Positions 34,451 to 42,936 of a stretch of 64,000 nt of DNA are shown piece after piece; positions within the stretch are counted from its first letter, which is position 1; each line of letters opens with the position of its first letter. This stretch comes from Odoribacter sp. AF15-53 (GTDB lineage: Bacteria > Bacteroidota > Bacteroidia > Bacteroidales > Marinifilaceae): contig NZ_QUHC01000010.1 of assembly GCF_003479425.1 (NCBI RefSeq), positions 1 to 64,000 of the forward strand, read 5' to 3'. The translations under genes were made by a program, and so were the position numbers. The notes below the pieces were generated by a model. The model saw only the letters and a list, made by a program, of their open reading frames with translations, ran no database searches and was not told the DNA's origin.

Positions 34451-34903
34451 TTGTTGAATTTATCTCGACAAACAAAGATAAACCTGTATACTCTTTGGAG
34501 ATACGAGCGAGGGCGATACGTGAAGCCGAAACACTACAACTTGATTTGTCGGGTCTTAAGCATGGATCCGAACTTCTTGGGAGAAGGGAACGAGGCGTAT
34601 TTCGTTAGTCGTGTTTACGAGCAAGCTATTAACGAGATGGCTGAGATCATATCTTGGGGATGTTTGGATTTAGATGAAGTGAGCTTCTCTTATTTGCCCA
34701 TTTCTACCCCGGAAGAAATTCTTCGGGGGACAAATCTCCGGCCGGAAATGGAGATTATTGATGATCTTGTAGAAGGAAAGATTGATATCAATAATGCATT
34801 ATATTATTATAAATGTATTATTGATTGTTGCACGTGGAAGAATCATAAACGTGGTAAGAATAAAGAAAACAAACATTACAGTATCGTGTATCTTCCAAAA
34901 TAA
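34451..34903 (+). CDS. XRE-like HTH protein with no canonical start codon for its full domain
   Basis: 150 residues if started at the TTG at 34451. The reading frame is open from 34385, right after a TGA, and its upstream codons (IFRYRRKKLGIS) look like the first helix of the same HTH domain. The rest is in the annotated part: NLSRQTKI and WRYERGRYVKPKHYNLICRVLSM. No ATG, GTG or TTG precedes 34451 in this frame. Either the gene starts at an ATT or ATA codon, is reached by frameshift from the preceding ORF, or is decayed. The C-terminal 90 residues are acidic and Leu/Ile-rich with no recognised domain. Confidence 0.5.
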   Translation: MLNLSRQTKINLYTLWRYERGRYVKPKHYNLICRVLSMDPNFLGEGNEAYFVSRVYEQAINEMAEIISWGCLDLDEVSFSYLPISTPEEILRGTNLRPEMEIIDDLVEGKIDINNALYYYKCIIDCCTWKNHKRGKNKENKHYSIVYLPK

Positions 34904-35043
34904 TGTAAATAGCGAATCGAAACGAGGTGTTGCACGTGAGTAAAATAATGATAAGGACTTTATCAGATTTTGCTGATTCACACGCTTCATGGCAAAAGGA
35001 GCAATTTGTTGAGTCTACTAACCTAATCTGCGGGGGCTTTTTC

Positions 35044-35074
35044 TTTGATATTCGGATGTTTTTTTGTAGTTTTG
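35044..35074 (+). promoter_or_regulatory. promoter of the thrS-infC-rpmI-rplT operon
   Basis: TTTG (35044-35047), a 19-nt spacer and TAGTTTTG (35067-35074) match the Bacteroidetes consensus. The predicted start is about 35 nt before the thrS ATG at 35117. Confidence 0.8.
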
Positions 35075-35116
35075 CAGTTTGTAAATTACAAAGAGTAATA
35101 ACTAAAAGAAAGCAGA

Positions 35117-37069
35117 ATGGTAAAGATTAAATTTCCCGATGGGAATGTAAAAGAGTTCGAGTCCGGGGTTACCGGCATGGACATAGCTAAGTCGATTAGC
35201 CATAAGCTGGCTAAGGAAGTGTTGTCGATATCCGTAAATGGCGTCACGTGGGATTTGACGCGCGGTATAACGACAGACGCCGAGATTAAGCTGTATACAT
35301 GGGATGACGAGGAGGGACGCCATGCTTTCTGGCACTCATCTGCACACCTTATGGCAGAAGCTTTGCAGGCTATTTACCCGAATATCAAGTTCGGTATCGG
35401 CCCCGCTATTGAAAATGGTTTCTACTATGACGTGGACCCGGGGGAAGGTGTTGCTATCCAAGAGAAGGATTTAGTGGAGATCGAGAAGAAAATGTTGGAG
35501 CTGGCAAGAAAGAACGAGGAGTATTGCAGGATAGACGTTAGTAAGCAAAAGGCGTTGGATCATTTTTCATCGCTCGACGAGACATATAAAGTGGAGTTGA
35601 TAAACGATTTGGAAGACGGAACGATTACTTATTACCGTCAGGGTGATTTCACGGACTTGTGCCGCGGACCGCACTTGCCGGATACTTCCTATATCAAGGC
35701 TATCAAGTTGACCTCTGTTGCCGGGGCATACTGGCGAGGAAACGAACATAACAAGATGTTGACCCGTATATACGGTATAACGTTCCCGAAACAGAAGATG
35801 CTGGACGAATGGCTGGTGTTGATGGAGGAGGCCAAGTTGCGCGACCACCGCAAGATCGGCAAGGAGATGGAGTTGTTCATGTTCTCGCAGGCCGTGGGTT
35901 CGGGACTCCCGATGTGGTTGCCGAAAGGGGCCATGTTGCGGGATCGTTTGGAAGCGTTCTTACGAAAAGTGCAAAAGAAGTACGGTTACCAGCAGGTGAT
36001 CACGCCGCATATCGGTAACGTGAATTTATACAAGACTTCGGGACATTTCCAGAAATACGGTAAAGATAGTTTCCAGGTGATCACGACCCCGCAGGAAGGC
36101 GAGGAGTTCATGTTGAAACCGATGAACTGTCCTCACCATTGCGAGATGTTCAAGTTTAAACCCCGGTCTTACAAGGACCTTCCGGTGCGTTTCGCGGAGT
36201 TCGGCACGGTGTACCGTTACGAGCAGAGCGGGGAATTGCACGGGTTGACAAGGGTTCGCGGGTTCACGCAGGATGACGCGCATTTGTTCTGTACTCCCGA
36301 CCAGTTGAAAGACGAGTTCAAGAAAGTGATTGATATTATCTTCACGATATTCAAGGCGTTGAGCTTCGAGAACTTCACCGCCCAGGTTTCTTTGAGAGAC
36401 CCGAATAACAAGGAGAAATATATCGGAACCGACGAGAACTGGGAGAAAGCGGAGAGTGCTATCATCGAGGCTGCCGCCGAGAAAGGATTGAAAACGACCG
36501 TCGAGTTGGGTGAGGCCGCGTTCTACGGTCCGAAGCTTGACTTCATGGTAAAAGACGCGATCGGGCGGAAATGGCAGTTGGGTACGATCCAGGTGGATTA
36601 CAATTTGCCGGAGCGTTTTGAACTGGAATACACGGGTGCCGATAACCAGAAACATCGTCCGGTAATGATTCACCGGGCCCCGTTCGGAAGTATGGAGCGT
36701 TTCGTGGCCGTGTTGATCGAGCACACGGGAGGAAAATTCCCGTTGTGGTTGACCCCGGATCAGGTTGTGGTACTTCCGATTAGCGAAAAATTCAACGATT
36801 ACGCTCAAAAAGTTGTAAATTTATTAAATAATTCCGACATTCGCACCGTTTTAGACGATCGTAACGAGAAGATCGGTCGTAAGATACGTGATAACGAGTT
36901 GAAAAAGATTCCTTACATGCTGATTGTCGGCGAGCAGGAAATGAACGAAAATAAAGTTTCCGTGCGCCGTCAGGGAGAGGGAGACAAGGGATCAATGACA
37001 GCGGAAGAGTTTGCAGAAATGATTAACAAAGAGGTAGAAGCTCAGTTGAATTCTATCTATAATGAATAA
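35117..37069 (+). CDS. thrS: threonyl-tRNA synthetase
   Basis: 650 residues. The domain order is TGS (about 1-62), an editing/tRNA-SAD domain with HSSAH near residue 75, a class II catalytic core with [12 protein letters not shown] (zinc-binding Cys) near 334, motif 2 FRYEQSG-like VYRYEQSGE near 362, motif 3 [11 protein letters not shown] near 518, and a C-terminal anticodon-binding domain. It charges tRNA-Thr and edits Ser-tRNA-Thr. Its 3' end overlaps the longest infC ORF by 8 nt. The neighbours infC, rpmI and rplT follow as in many bacteria. Confidence 0.98.
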   Translation: MVKIKFPDGNVKEFESGVTGMDIAKSISHKLAKEVLSISVNGVTWDLTRGITTDAEIKLYTWDDEEGRHAFWHSSAHLMAEALQAIYPNIKFGIGPAIENGFYYDVDPGEGVAIQEKDLVEIEKKMLELARKNEEYCRIDVSKQKALDHFSSLDETYKVELINDLEDGTITYYRQGDFTDLCRGPHLPDTSYIKAIKLTSVAGAYWRGNEHNKMLTRIYGITFPKQKMLDEWLVLMEEAKLRDHRKIGKEMELFMFSQAVGSGLPMWLPKGAMLRDRLEAFLRKVQKKYGYQQVITPHIGNVNLYKTSGHFQKYGKDSFQVITTPQEGEEFMLKPMNCPHHCEMFKFKPRSYKDLPVRFAEFGTVYRYEQSGELHGLTRVRGFTQDDAHLFCTPDQLKDEFKKVIDIIFTIFKALSFENFTAQVSLRDPNNKEKYIGTDENWEKAESAIIEAAAEKGLKTTVELGEAAFYGPKLDFMVKDAIGRKWQLGTIQVDYNLPERFELEYTGADNQKHRPVMIHRAPFGSMERFVAVLIEHTGGKFPLWLTPDQVVVLPISEKFNDYAQKVVNLLNNSDIRTVLDDRNEKIGRKIRDNELKKIPYMLIVGEQEMNENKVSVRRQGEGDKGSMTAEEFAEMINKEVEAQLNSIYNE

Positions 37070-37085
37070 TATAAAAGGAGGATTA

Positions 37086-37634
37086 ATTATAGCAAGAACA
37101 ATGGAAATTAGGGGCAGAGGTCAAAGTGACAAGCCACAGCACAGAATAAACGAGCAGATAAGAGCCGCTTCTGTGAGAGTCGTTGGTGAGAATGTAGAAT
37201 CGGGTGTTTATCCTTTAAAAGAAGCTTTAGCGATGGCTGAAGCGGCCGGAGCTGATCTGGTAGAGATATCCCCCAATGCCGATCCACCAGTATGCAGGAT
37301 CATTGATTACAGTAAATTCCTGTATCAACTGAAGAAAAAGCAGAAAGAGATCAAGGCCAAGAGCGTGAAGGTTGTTGTAAAGGAGATCCGTTTCGGGCCC
37401 CAGACCGATGACCATGATTTCAATTTCAAGTTGAAACATGCTATCGGGTTCCTGCAGGAAGGCGCGAAGGTGAGAGCTTACGTGTTCTTCAAGGGACGTT
37501 CGATCCTTTTCAAAGATCAGGGTGCGGACTTGCTGGAGCGCTTTGTCAATGCTTTGGAGGATTACGGGAAACTGGAATCCGCTCCCATGTTGGAAGGAAA
37601 AAAGATGATCGTGATTATTACTCCGAAAAAATAG
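37086..37634 (+). CDS. infC: translation initiation factor IF-3
   Basis: About 182 residues from the proposed ATT codon at 37086. IF-3 binds the 30S subunit, prevents premature 50S joining and checks start-codon choice. The N-domain begins at HRINEQIRA, with [12 protein letters not shown] and the linker [16 protein letters not shown]. The C-domain contains [14 protein letters not shown] and the [11 protein letters not shown] segment. The strong AAGGAGGA at 37075-37082 lies inside the ORF from ATG 37062, so translation probably starts after it. ATT 37086 (4-nt spacing), ATA 37089 and ATG 37101 are the options. Rare ATT starts are known for infC, where they allow autoregulation. Confidence 0.93.
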   Translation: MIARTMEIRGRGQSDKPQHRINEQIRAASVRVVGENVESGVYPLKEALAMAEAAGADLVEISPNADPPVCRIIDYSKFLYQLKKKQKEIKAKSVKVVVKEIRFGPQTDDHDFNFKLKHAIGFLQEGAKVRAYVFFKGRSILFKDQGADLLERFVNALEDYGKLESAPMLEGKKMIVIITPKK

Positions 37635-37644
37635 AGAGAAGTTT

Positions 37645-37750
37645 AGAGTGAAAAGATTCAGAGATTGCCGATTTGATGATTCTGTGATTATAAAAGAGCG
37701 GGAGAATTGTGCGGGAAAATCACTAAATCTAAAATCACTAAATCTAAAAT
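37645..37750. repeat. GATTCAGAGATTGCCGATT intergenic repeat, copy 1
   Basis: The word GATTCAGAGATTGCCGATT (from 37655) is followed by GATTCTGTGATTATAAA, GAATTGTGCG and two AAATCACTAAATCTAAAAT units. The same order of words recurs at 39278-39380, and a scrambled version is at 23690-23771. Lies in the infC-rpmI spacer. Confidence 0.65.
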
Positions 37751-37806
37751 GAATAAGGATATTTTATAATTACATATTTTCTGAAACATAATTAAAATTA
37801 GAACAG

Positions 37807-38001
37807 ATGCCAAAGATGAAGAGTGTAAGCAGCGCGAAGAAAAGATTTACTTTGACTGCTACCGGGAAGATCAAAAGAAAACATGCCTTTAAAAGTCATA
37901 TTTTGACTAAAAAGACAACCAAGAGAAAAAGAAATTTGACTCATTCGGCTATCGTTGACGCAGCTAACGATGCAACAGTGAGAAAAATGCTTTGTATCTA
38001 A
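37807..38001 (+). CDS. rpmI: 50S ribosomal protein L35
   Basis: 64 residues, basic, with the family entry [13 protein letters not shown] and the [20 protein letters not shown] core. It is part of the large subunit. It precedes rplT by 83 nt, as in the conserved infC-rpmI-rplT operon. Confidence 0.98.
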   Translation: MPKMKSVSSAKKRFTLTATGKIKRKHAFKSHILTKKTTKRKRNLTHSAIVDAANDATVRKMLCI

Positions 38002-38014
38002 GAAATTAAAAGAA

Positions 38015-38072
38015 GTAATTAACCGGGATGTTACGCCTGTAAAAGTTCCCTCGTGGGACGCTAACATTCAAA
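38015..38072 (+). promoter_or_regulatory. candidate leader structure before rplT
   Basis: ATGTTA and TAACAT can pair around an inner CCC-TCGT-GGG hairpin in the 83-nt rpmI-rplT gap. Ribosomal protein L20 is known in other bacteria to repress its own operon through an RNA leader. The link here is inference. Confidence 0.3.
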
Positions 38073-38084
38073 AAACAAAAGATT

Positions 38085-38438
38085 ATGCCAAGAGCTAAAA
38101 ATGCCGTTGCTTCGAGAGCACGTAGAAAAAAGGTTTTAAGTCAGACCAGAGGTAACTTTGGTGCAAGAAAAAATGTCTGGACGGTTGCTAAAAACACGTA
38201 TGAAAAAGGTTTGACATACGCGTACCGTGACAGAAAGAAGAAAAAATCAGAATTTAGAGCACTGTGGATTCAGAGAATCAACGCCGCAGTTAGAATGGAA
38301 GGTTTGTCTTACTCTAAGTTTATGGGCTTAGTTCATAAAGCAGAAGTAAACATGAACCGCAAAGTTCTGGCTGATTTGGCGATGAATCAACCGGAAGCTT
38401 TCAAAGCAATTGTTGCGAAAGTGAAAGAGTTAGCTTAG
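38085..38438 (+). CDS. rplT: 50S ribosomal protein L20
   Basis: 117 residues, basic, with the family core [41 protein letters not shown] and the C-terminal [14 protein letters not shown]. It is essential for early 50S assembly and in many bacteria a translational autoregulator. A clean terminator follows. Confidence 0.98.
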   Translation: MPRAKNAVASRARRKKVLSQTRGNFGARKNVWTVAKNTYEKGLTYAYRDRKKKKSEFRALWIQRINAAVRMEGLSYSKFMGLVHKAEVNMNRKVLADLAMNQPEAFKAIVAKVKELA

Positions 38439-38456
38439 TAATTATAAAATATCGGA

Positions 38457-38484
38457 AAAGGCTGCCTTCGGGTAGCCTTTTTTT
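38457..38484 (+). terminator. terminator of the rplT operon
   Basis: AAAGGCTGCC-TTCG-GGTAGCCTTT is followed by a run of T. A UUCG-type tetraloop closes the stem. Confidence 0.85.
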
Positions 38485-38496
38485 ATTTTTAAATGT

Positions 38497-38504
38497 TACC
38501 TTTG
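38497..38504 (+). promoter_or_regulatory. -7 element of dapB
   Basis: TACCTTTG lies 35 nt before the dapB ATG. The -33 position falls in the rplT terminator T-run and does not match TTTG. Confidence 0.4.
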
Positions 38505-38538
38505 TAAACTAGTGGTATATTATTTTTAATTCAATATA

Positions 38539-39270
38539 ATGAAGATTGCATTACTAGGATACGGGAAAATGGGGAAGACCATTGAACGGTTAGCTCGTGA
38601 GCGGGGACACGAGATCGTGTTGATCGTGGATGAAAATAATCGAACCCGATGTACGGATGAACAATTGAAACAGGCGGATGTCGCTATCGAGTTCACGATG
38701 CCTGCCGTGGCCGTGGAAAACTATAACTGGTGTTTTCGAAACCGGGTGCCCGTCGTGTCGGGCACGACGGGTTGGTTGGAAAAGTGGGACGAGGTGGTAA
38801 CAGCGTGTGAACGTTCTGGAGGTACTTTTTTCTATGCTTCCAATTATAGTATCGGGGTGAATATTTTTTTCCACTTGAATCGCTGGTTAACCCAAACGAT
38901 GGCTCGATTCTCCAATTATAAGGTTTCTTTGGAGGAAACTCATCATATTCATAAACTGGATGCACCCAGCGGTACGGCGATCACGTTGGCGGAAGGAATT
39001 CTGAAAGAACATCCGGAGTACACGTCTTGGAAGCTGGACGAGGGACAGGTGAAAGTGGGGGAGCTTCCGATCAAGGCCAAGCGAGAAGGAGAGGTTCCGG
39101 GTATTCACTCCGTGACTTATCAATCGGGTGTGGACGAGATTCAAATATGCCATTCGGCTTATTCCCGTGACGGGTTCGCCCAGGGGGCTGTCATGGCTGC
39201 CGAGTTTCTGGTTGGTAAACAGGGGGTTTTCGGGATGGAAGACCTGATTAAGATAAAAGATAAAAACTAA
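38539..39270 (+). CDS. dapB: 4-hydroxy-tetrahydrodipicolinate reductase
   Basis: 243 residues, slightly shorter than the enterobacterial enzyme, as is usual in Bacteroidetes. It reduces the DapA product with NAD(P)H in lysine and diaminopimelate synthesis. The N-terminal Rossmann loop GYGKMG is at 7-12, IEFTMP near 51, SGTTGW near 75, NYSIGVN near 100, and the catalytic ETHHIHKLDAPSGTA region near 133-147 (His and Lys). No other dap gene is adjacent. Confidence 0.96.
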   Translation: MKIALLGYGKMGKTIERLARERGHEIVLIVDENNRTRCTDEQLKQADVAIEFTMPAVAVENYNWCFRNRVPVVSGTTGWLEKWDEVVTACERSGGTFFYASNYSIGVNIFFHLNRWLTQTMARFSNYKVSLEETHHIHKLDAPSGTAITLAEGILKEHPEYTSWKLDEGQVKVGELPIKAKREGEVPGIHSVTYQSGVDEIQICHSAYSRDGFAQGAVMAAEFLVGKQGVFGMEDLIKIKDKN

Positions 39271-39277
39271 AAGATAA

Positions 39278-39380
39278 AAGATTCAGAGATTGCCGATTGA
39301 GTGATTTCGTGATTATGAAGAAAGAGAGTAAGAATTGTGCGACTGAAATCACCTAATCTGAAATCATTAAATTACGGAAT
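39278..39380. repeat. GATTCAGAGATTGCCGATT intergenic repeat, copy 2
   Basis: The order of words matches 37655-37751: GATTCAGAGATTGCCGATT, then GTGATTTCGTGATTATGAA, GAATTGTGCG and GAAATCACCTAATCTGAAATC. It lies between dapB and lepB. Confidence 0.65.
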
Positions 39381-39418
39381 TCTTCAATCTAAAATCATAA
39401 ATCGTAAATTAATAGTGT

Positions 39419-40798
39419 ATGAGTAATATATTGACAAATAGATGGTTTAAACTCGGGTGTGTCCTCTTCGTTTACTTGTTATGGACGTTATGGATCGGGA
39501 GCTGGTGGTTGTTGCTGGGAGTGCCCGTTTTGTTTGATATTTATATCACGAAAAAAGTCCATTGGGCTTTCTGGAAGAAAAAAGGCGTGGAGAAACAGAG
39601 CAAGACCGTGGAGTGGATTGATGCCTTGATTTTCGCGATAATCGCGGCGACATTGATTCGTATGTTCTTTTTCGAGGCTTACACGATCCCGACCTCTTCC
39701 ATGGAGAAATCCATGCTGGTGGGCGATTATCTTTTCGTGAGCAAGGTGGCTTACGGGCCTAAATTACCGAACACGCCGTTGTCAATACCGTTTACTCATC
39801 ACACGTTGCCTTTTACTCGGTCGACCAAGGCTTATTCCGATTTGATTCAATGGCCGTATAAACGAATTGGCGGGTTGGGCGAGATCAAGCGGGAGGATAT
39901 CGTGGTCTTTAATTTCCCGGCGGGGGATACGGTGGTCGTCGGAATAGAGAATCCGGACTACTATTCGCAAATTCGAGGGCAGGCTTCTTATATCGAGCGA
40001 GTGGCTAAAGAGAAAGAATTAAGCGTGACCCCGGAGGAAGCGTGGTCTATCGCTCGCAGACAGATTTGGAAAGATAACGAGATCATTGTCCGTCCGGTGG
40101 ATAAACGGGAGAATTATATCAAGAGATGCGTAGGGATGCCGGGAGACGTGTTGGAAATGAGGGATGCCGTGCTGTACGTGAATGGCAAGAAGCTGGAGGA
40201 TAAGGATGGGATGCAGTATAATTACGATGTTATCGTGAATTCCCCCTTTAACAAGGTGAAATTACAGGAGATGGGTATGTCGATGGAGGATATTAATAAT
40301 GGGTACATGGGAAATAACCATTACGTGTTACCCTTGACGGTTGAAATGGTCGAGAAGATTAAAGCCATGCCGAACGTTTCTTCCGTGAGTCACCAAGAGG
40401 ATTCGGGACAGATATTCCCGTTTAGTCCGAATTACCCGTGGACACGTGACGATTTCGGTCCTCTACCGATCCCGAAGAAAGGGGAGACTATTGATCTGAC
40501 CGTGGAGAACCTGCCGCTTTACGAGCGTGTTATCGGGGCTTATGAAGGGAACAAGTTAGAGGTGAAAGATTCCGTGATCTATATTAACGGGAGTCCGGCT
40601 GATAAATACACTTTCCAGATGGATTACTACTGGATGATGGGAGATAATCGTCATAACTCGGCCGATTCGCGTTACTGGGGATTTGTTCCGGAAGATCACA
40701 TTGTCGGGAAGGCTTATTTCATCTGGCTTTCTCTGGATAAGGATAAATCTTTCCTAGGTAAGATACGTTGGAACAGGATGTTCCGGTTTATACATTAA
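39419..40798 (+). CDS. lepB: signal peptidase I
   Basis: 459 residues, longer than the enterobacterial enzyme because of two insertions in the periplasmic domain (about 110-215 and 250-370). N-terminal membrane helices at about 10-40 and 66-84 anchor it. The catalytic Ser94 lies in PTSSMEKSM and the general base Lys235 in YIKRCVGMPGD. The C-terminal GDNRHNSADSRYWG box is intact. It removes signal peptides from exported proteins at the periplasmic face of the inner membrane. Single gene with its own terminator. Confidence 0.96.
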   Translation: MSNILTNRWFKLGCVLFVYLLWTLWIGSWWLLLGVPVLFDIYITKKVHWAFWKKKGVEKQSKTVEWIDALIFAIIAATLIRMFFFEAYTIPTSSMEKSMLVGDYLFVSKVAYGPKLPNTPLSIPFTHHTLPFTRSTKAYSDLIQWPYKRIGGLGEIKREDIVVFNFPAGDTVVVGIENPDYYSQIRGQASYIERVAKEKELSVTPEEAWSIARRQIWKDNEIIVRPVDKRENYIKRCVGMPGDVLEMRDAVLYVNGKKLEDKDGMQYNYDVIVNSPFNKVKLQEMGMSMEDINNGYMGNNHYVLPLTVEMVEKIKAMPNVSSVSHQEDSGQIFPFSPNYPWTRDDFGPLPIPKKGETIDLTVENLPLYERVIGAYEGNKLEVKDSVIYINGSPADKYTFQMDYYWMMGDNRHNSADSRYWGFVPEDHIVGKAYFIWLSLDKDKSFLGKIRWNRMFRFIH

Positions 40799-40824
40799 AA
40801 AAAGCGGCTTAGCCGCTTTTTTTT
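40797..40824 (+). terminator. terminator of lepB
   Basis: AAGCGGC-TTA-GCCGCTT flanked by A and T runs directly after the lepB stop. Confidence 0.88.
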
Positions 40825-40830
40825 GTGATT

Positions 40831-40838
40831 TAATTTTG
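40831..40838 (+). promoter_or_regulatory. -7 element of the phoH-like gene
   Basis: TAATTTTG lies 33 nt before the ATG at 40871. The -33 region coincides with the lepB terminator and has no TTTG at 19-21 nt. Confidence 0.45.
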
Positions 40839-40870
40839 TAACTTGTCATTGTTTTGAAAAAAATTACATT

Positions 40871-42211
40871 ATGGCTAAAACTACAAATAAGAAGACTTTT
40901 GTATTAGATACGAATGTTATACTTCATGATTACAGATCAATTTACAATTTTGAGAATAATGATATTGTTATTCCGATCACGGTATTGGAAGAGTTGGATA
41001 AGTTCAAACGGGGAAATGACCAGATAAATTACCATGCACGGGAGTTCGTGCGTGAGCTGGATCAGATTTCGGGCGAGGATTTTTTTAAGGCCGGAGCACC
41101 GCTAGGTAAGGGAAGAGGTCGTCTTTTTATCCAGACGGGCGTGCCTTTCTCTGCCAAGATGAATGATTCGTTCAGCGAGGATATTCCGGATCACCGGATA
41201 TTGGCTATTGCCGAACACGTGGCGAGCGAGAGAAAGGGAGAAAAGGTTGTTTTGGTGTCGAAGGATATGAATTTGAGGATGAAAGCGAGGTCTCTGGGTA
41301 TTTTGGCAGAGGATTACAAGACCGATCAGGTGAAGAACTTGGAAGTGTCGTTAAACAAGTGTGTATTAACAAGAGAGGATTTTTCCCCGGAATTGATTGC
41401 CAAGCTCTACGAGAGCGGGGAAGCGGGAGTTCCGGTAGAAACGTTTTTCCCGAAAGAGGATATCAAGGGAAATAACTATTATATATTAAAGAATGGTAGT
41501 AATTCGGTATTGGCTTGTTATGACCCGACCCGGAGAGTGGTGCGGAAAGTTGAAAAGTTAAATACTTTCGGTATATTCCCGAAGAATTCGGAACAAGCCT
41601 TCGCGTTGGATGCGCTGATGAATCCGAATATTTCTTTGGTAGCATTAAGCGGTAAGGCCGGTACGGGAAAGACGCTATTAGCCCTGGCTGCCGCTTTGCA
41701 ACAGAATAAAGCGTTTGAGCAAATTTATTTGGCTCGTCCGATTGTGGCCTTGTCAAATAAGGATTTGGGATATTTGCCGGGGGATGTGAATGAAAAGGTA
41801 AGCCCGTATATGCAACCTTTATTTGATAATCTGGCGGTGATTAAGCACCGTTATAATATGCATAGTCAGGAGAACCGGCTGATTGATGATATGCTGAAAG
41901 ACGAGCGGCTGGTGATTTCCGCTTTGGCTTATATTCGGGGACGGAGTTTGTCGAACGTCTTCTTTATCGTGGATGAAGCACAGAATCTTACCCCGCATGA
42001 GGTGAAAACGATTATCACGCGTGCCGGCGAGGGCGTGAAGATGGTGTTCACGGGGGATATTGATCAGATTGATTCTCCTTACTTGGATAGACAATCCAAC
42101 GGTTTGTCGCACTTGTTTGACCGTATGCAGGGACAGGATATCTTCGCTCACGTTCATTTGGAGAAAGGGGAGAGAAGTTATCTGGCAGAGGTGGCAAGTA
42201 ACTTGTTATAG
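40871..42211 (+). CDS. PhoH family ATPase with N-terminal PIN domain
   Basis: 446 residues. Residues about 8-150 form a PIN-type ribonuclease domain with Asp residues in VLDTNVILHD, DKF and VSKDMNLR. Residues about 230-446 are a PhoH P-loop domain with Walker A GKAGTGKT near 262 and the VDEAQN Walker B near 365. Such PIN-PhoH proteins (PhoH2 type) are RNA helicase/ribonucleases; some are called YlaK. The substrate is unknown. It ends at a 23-bp inverted repeat terminator. Confidence 0.93.
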   Translation: MAKTTNKKTFVLDTNVILHDYRSIYNFENNDIVIPITVLEELDKFKRGNDQINYHAREFVRELDQISGEDFFKAGAPLGKGRGRLFIQTGVPFSAKMNDSFSEDIPDHRILAIAEHVASERKGEKVVLVSKDMNLRMKARSLGILAEDYKTDQVKNLEVSLNKCVLTREDFSPELIAKLYESGEAGVPVETFFPKEDIKGNNYYILKNGSNSVLACYDPTRRVVRKVEKLNTFGIFPKNSEQAFALDALMNPNISLVALSGKAGTGKTLLALAAALQQNKAFEQIYLARPIVALSNKDLGYLPGDVNEKVSPYMQPLFDNLAVIKHRYNMHSQENRLIDDMLKDERLVISALAYIRGRSLSNVFFIVDEAQNLTPHEVKTIITRAGEGVKMVFTGDIDQIDSPYLDRQSNGLSHLFDRMQGQDIFAHVHLEKGERSYLAEVASNLL

Positions 42212-42220
42212 AGATGAAAA

Positions 42221-42277
42221 TTAAAAGATAAAAACTAAAAGTTTGAAACAATAGAACTTTTAGTTTTTATCTTTTAA
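42221..42277 (+). terminator. 23-bp perfect inverted repeat, probable terminator
   Basis: Arms 42221-42243 and 42255-42277 are exact complements (TTAAAAGATAAAAACTAAAA type). It lies 9 nt after the PhoH stop. The arms are built from the same TAAAAG words as at 967-1008, so it may also count as a member of a repeat family. Confidence 0.65.
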
Positions 42278-42321
42278 TCTAAACTTCTATCTTTTAATTT
42301 TTAACTTTTAGTTTCTTTCTT

Positions 42322-42936
42322 GTGAATATTCTGGGATTTTTGAGTGCTGCTATTTTACTGACCTTGATGCCGGGGCCGGATATATTGTTCGTAATCACGC
42401 AAAGTATAACCCGGGGAAAGAAGGCCGGGATTATTTTTGCTTGTGGATTATGTACCGGGTTGATCGCCCACACGGCGGCAGTTAGTTTGGGACTTTCTTT
42501 AATACTGTATAATTCTCCCGTGGCTTTTACCGTGCTGAAGTTTTTGGGTGCGGCTTATTTGATTTATCTGGGAATTAAGTCTTTTATACATAGAAAAGAG
42601 AATTCATTGGCTTTACCCCCTTCTTCGGGTGTGGAGTATAAATTGTATCGCAAGGGAATCTTGATGAATATTCTGAACCCGAAAGTATTATTGTTTTTTA
42701 TAGCGTTTTTTCCTCAATTTGTAAGCCATTCTTCCGAGAATCCGGCAGGCGAGTTGCTCGTGCTGGGGTTGCTTTTCATGGCACAGGCTATTGTTATCTT
42801 TTCGTTCGTGGCCTTGCTTGCCGACCGTTTGTCCCGGCGATTGATGCAAAATCCCAACTTCTCGTTGATTATGCACATCATCGAGTCGCTGGTTTATTTT
42901 GCTATCGGGATCAGTTTGATCTTCGTGACCGTGTGA
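42322..42936 (+). CDS. LysE family amino-acid exporter
   Basis: 204 residues, six membrane helices, GTG start at 42322 (no ATG upstream in frame after the terminator). The N-terminal MPGPDILFVITQS motif and the GIKSF segment near residue 87 are typical of LysE/RhtB exporters, which expel amino acids such as homoserine, threonine or lysine by proton exchange. Substrate unknown. Its TGA abuts the opposite-strand TGA of the next gene with no gap (TGATCA). Confidence 0.92.
   Translation: MNILGFLSAAILLTLMPGPDILFVITQSITRGKKAGIIFACGLCTGLIAHTAAVSLGLSLILYNSPVAFTVLKFLGAAYLIYLGIKSFIHRKENSLALPPSSGVEYKLYRKGILMNILNPKVLLFFIAFFPQFVSHSSENPAGELLVLGLLFMAQAIVIFSFVALLADRLSRRLMQNPNFSLIMHIIESLVYFAIGISLIFVTV

Noticed and set aside
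34927..35130. 67-codon ORF running into thrS
   Set aside because: It covers the thrS promoter and overlaps its start; not gene-like.
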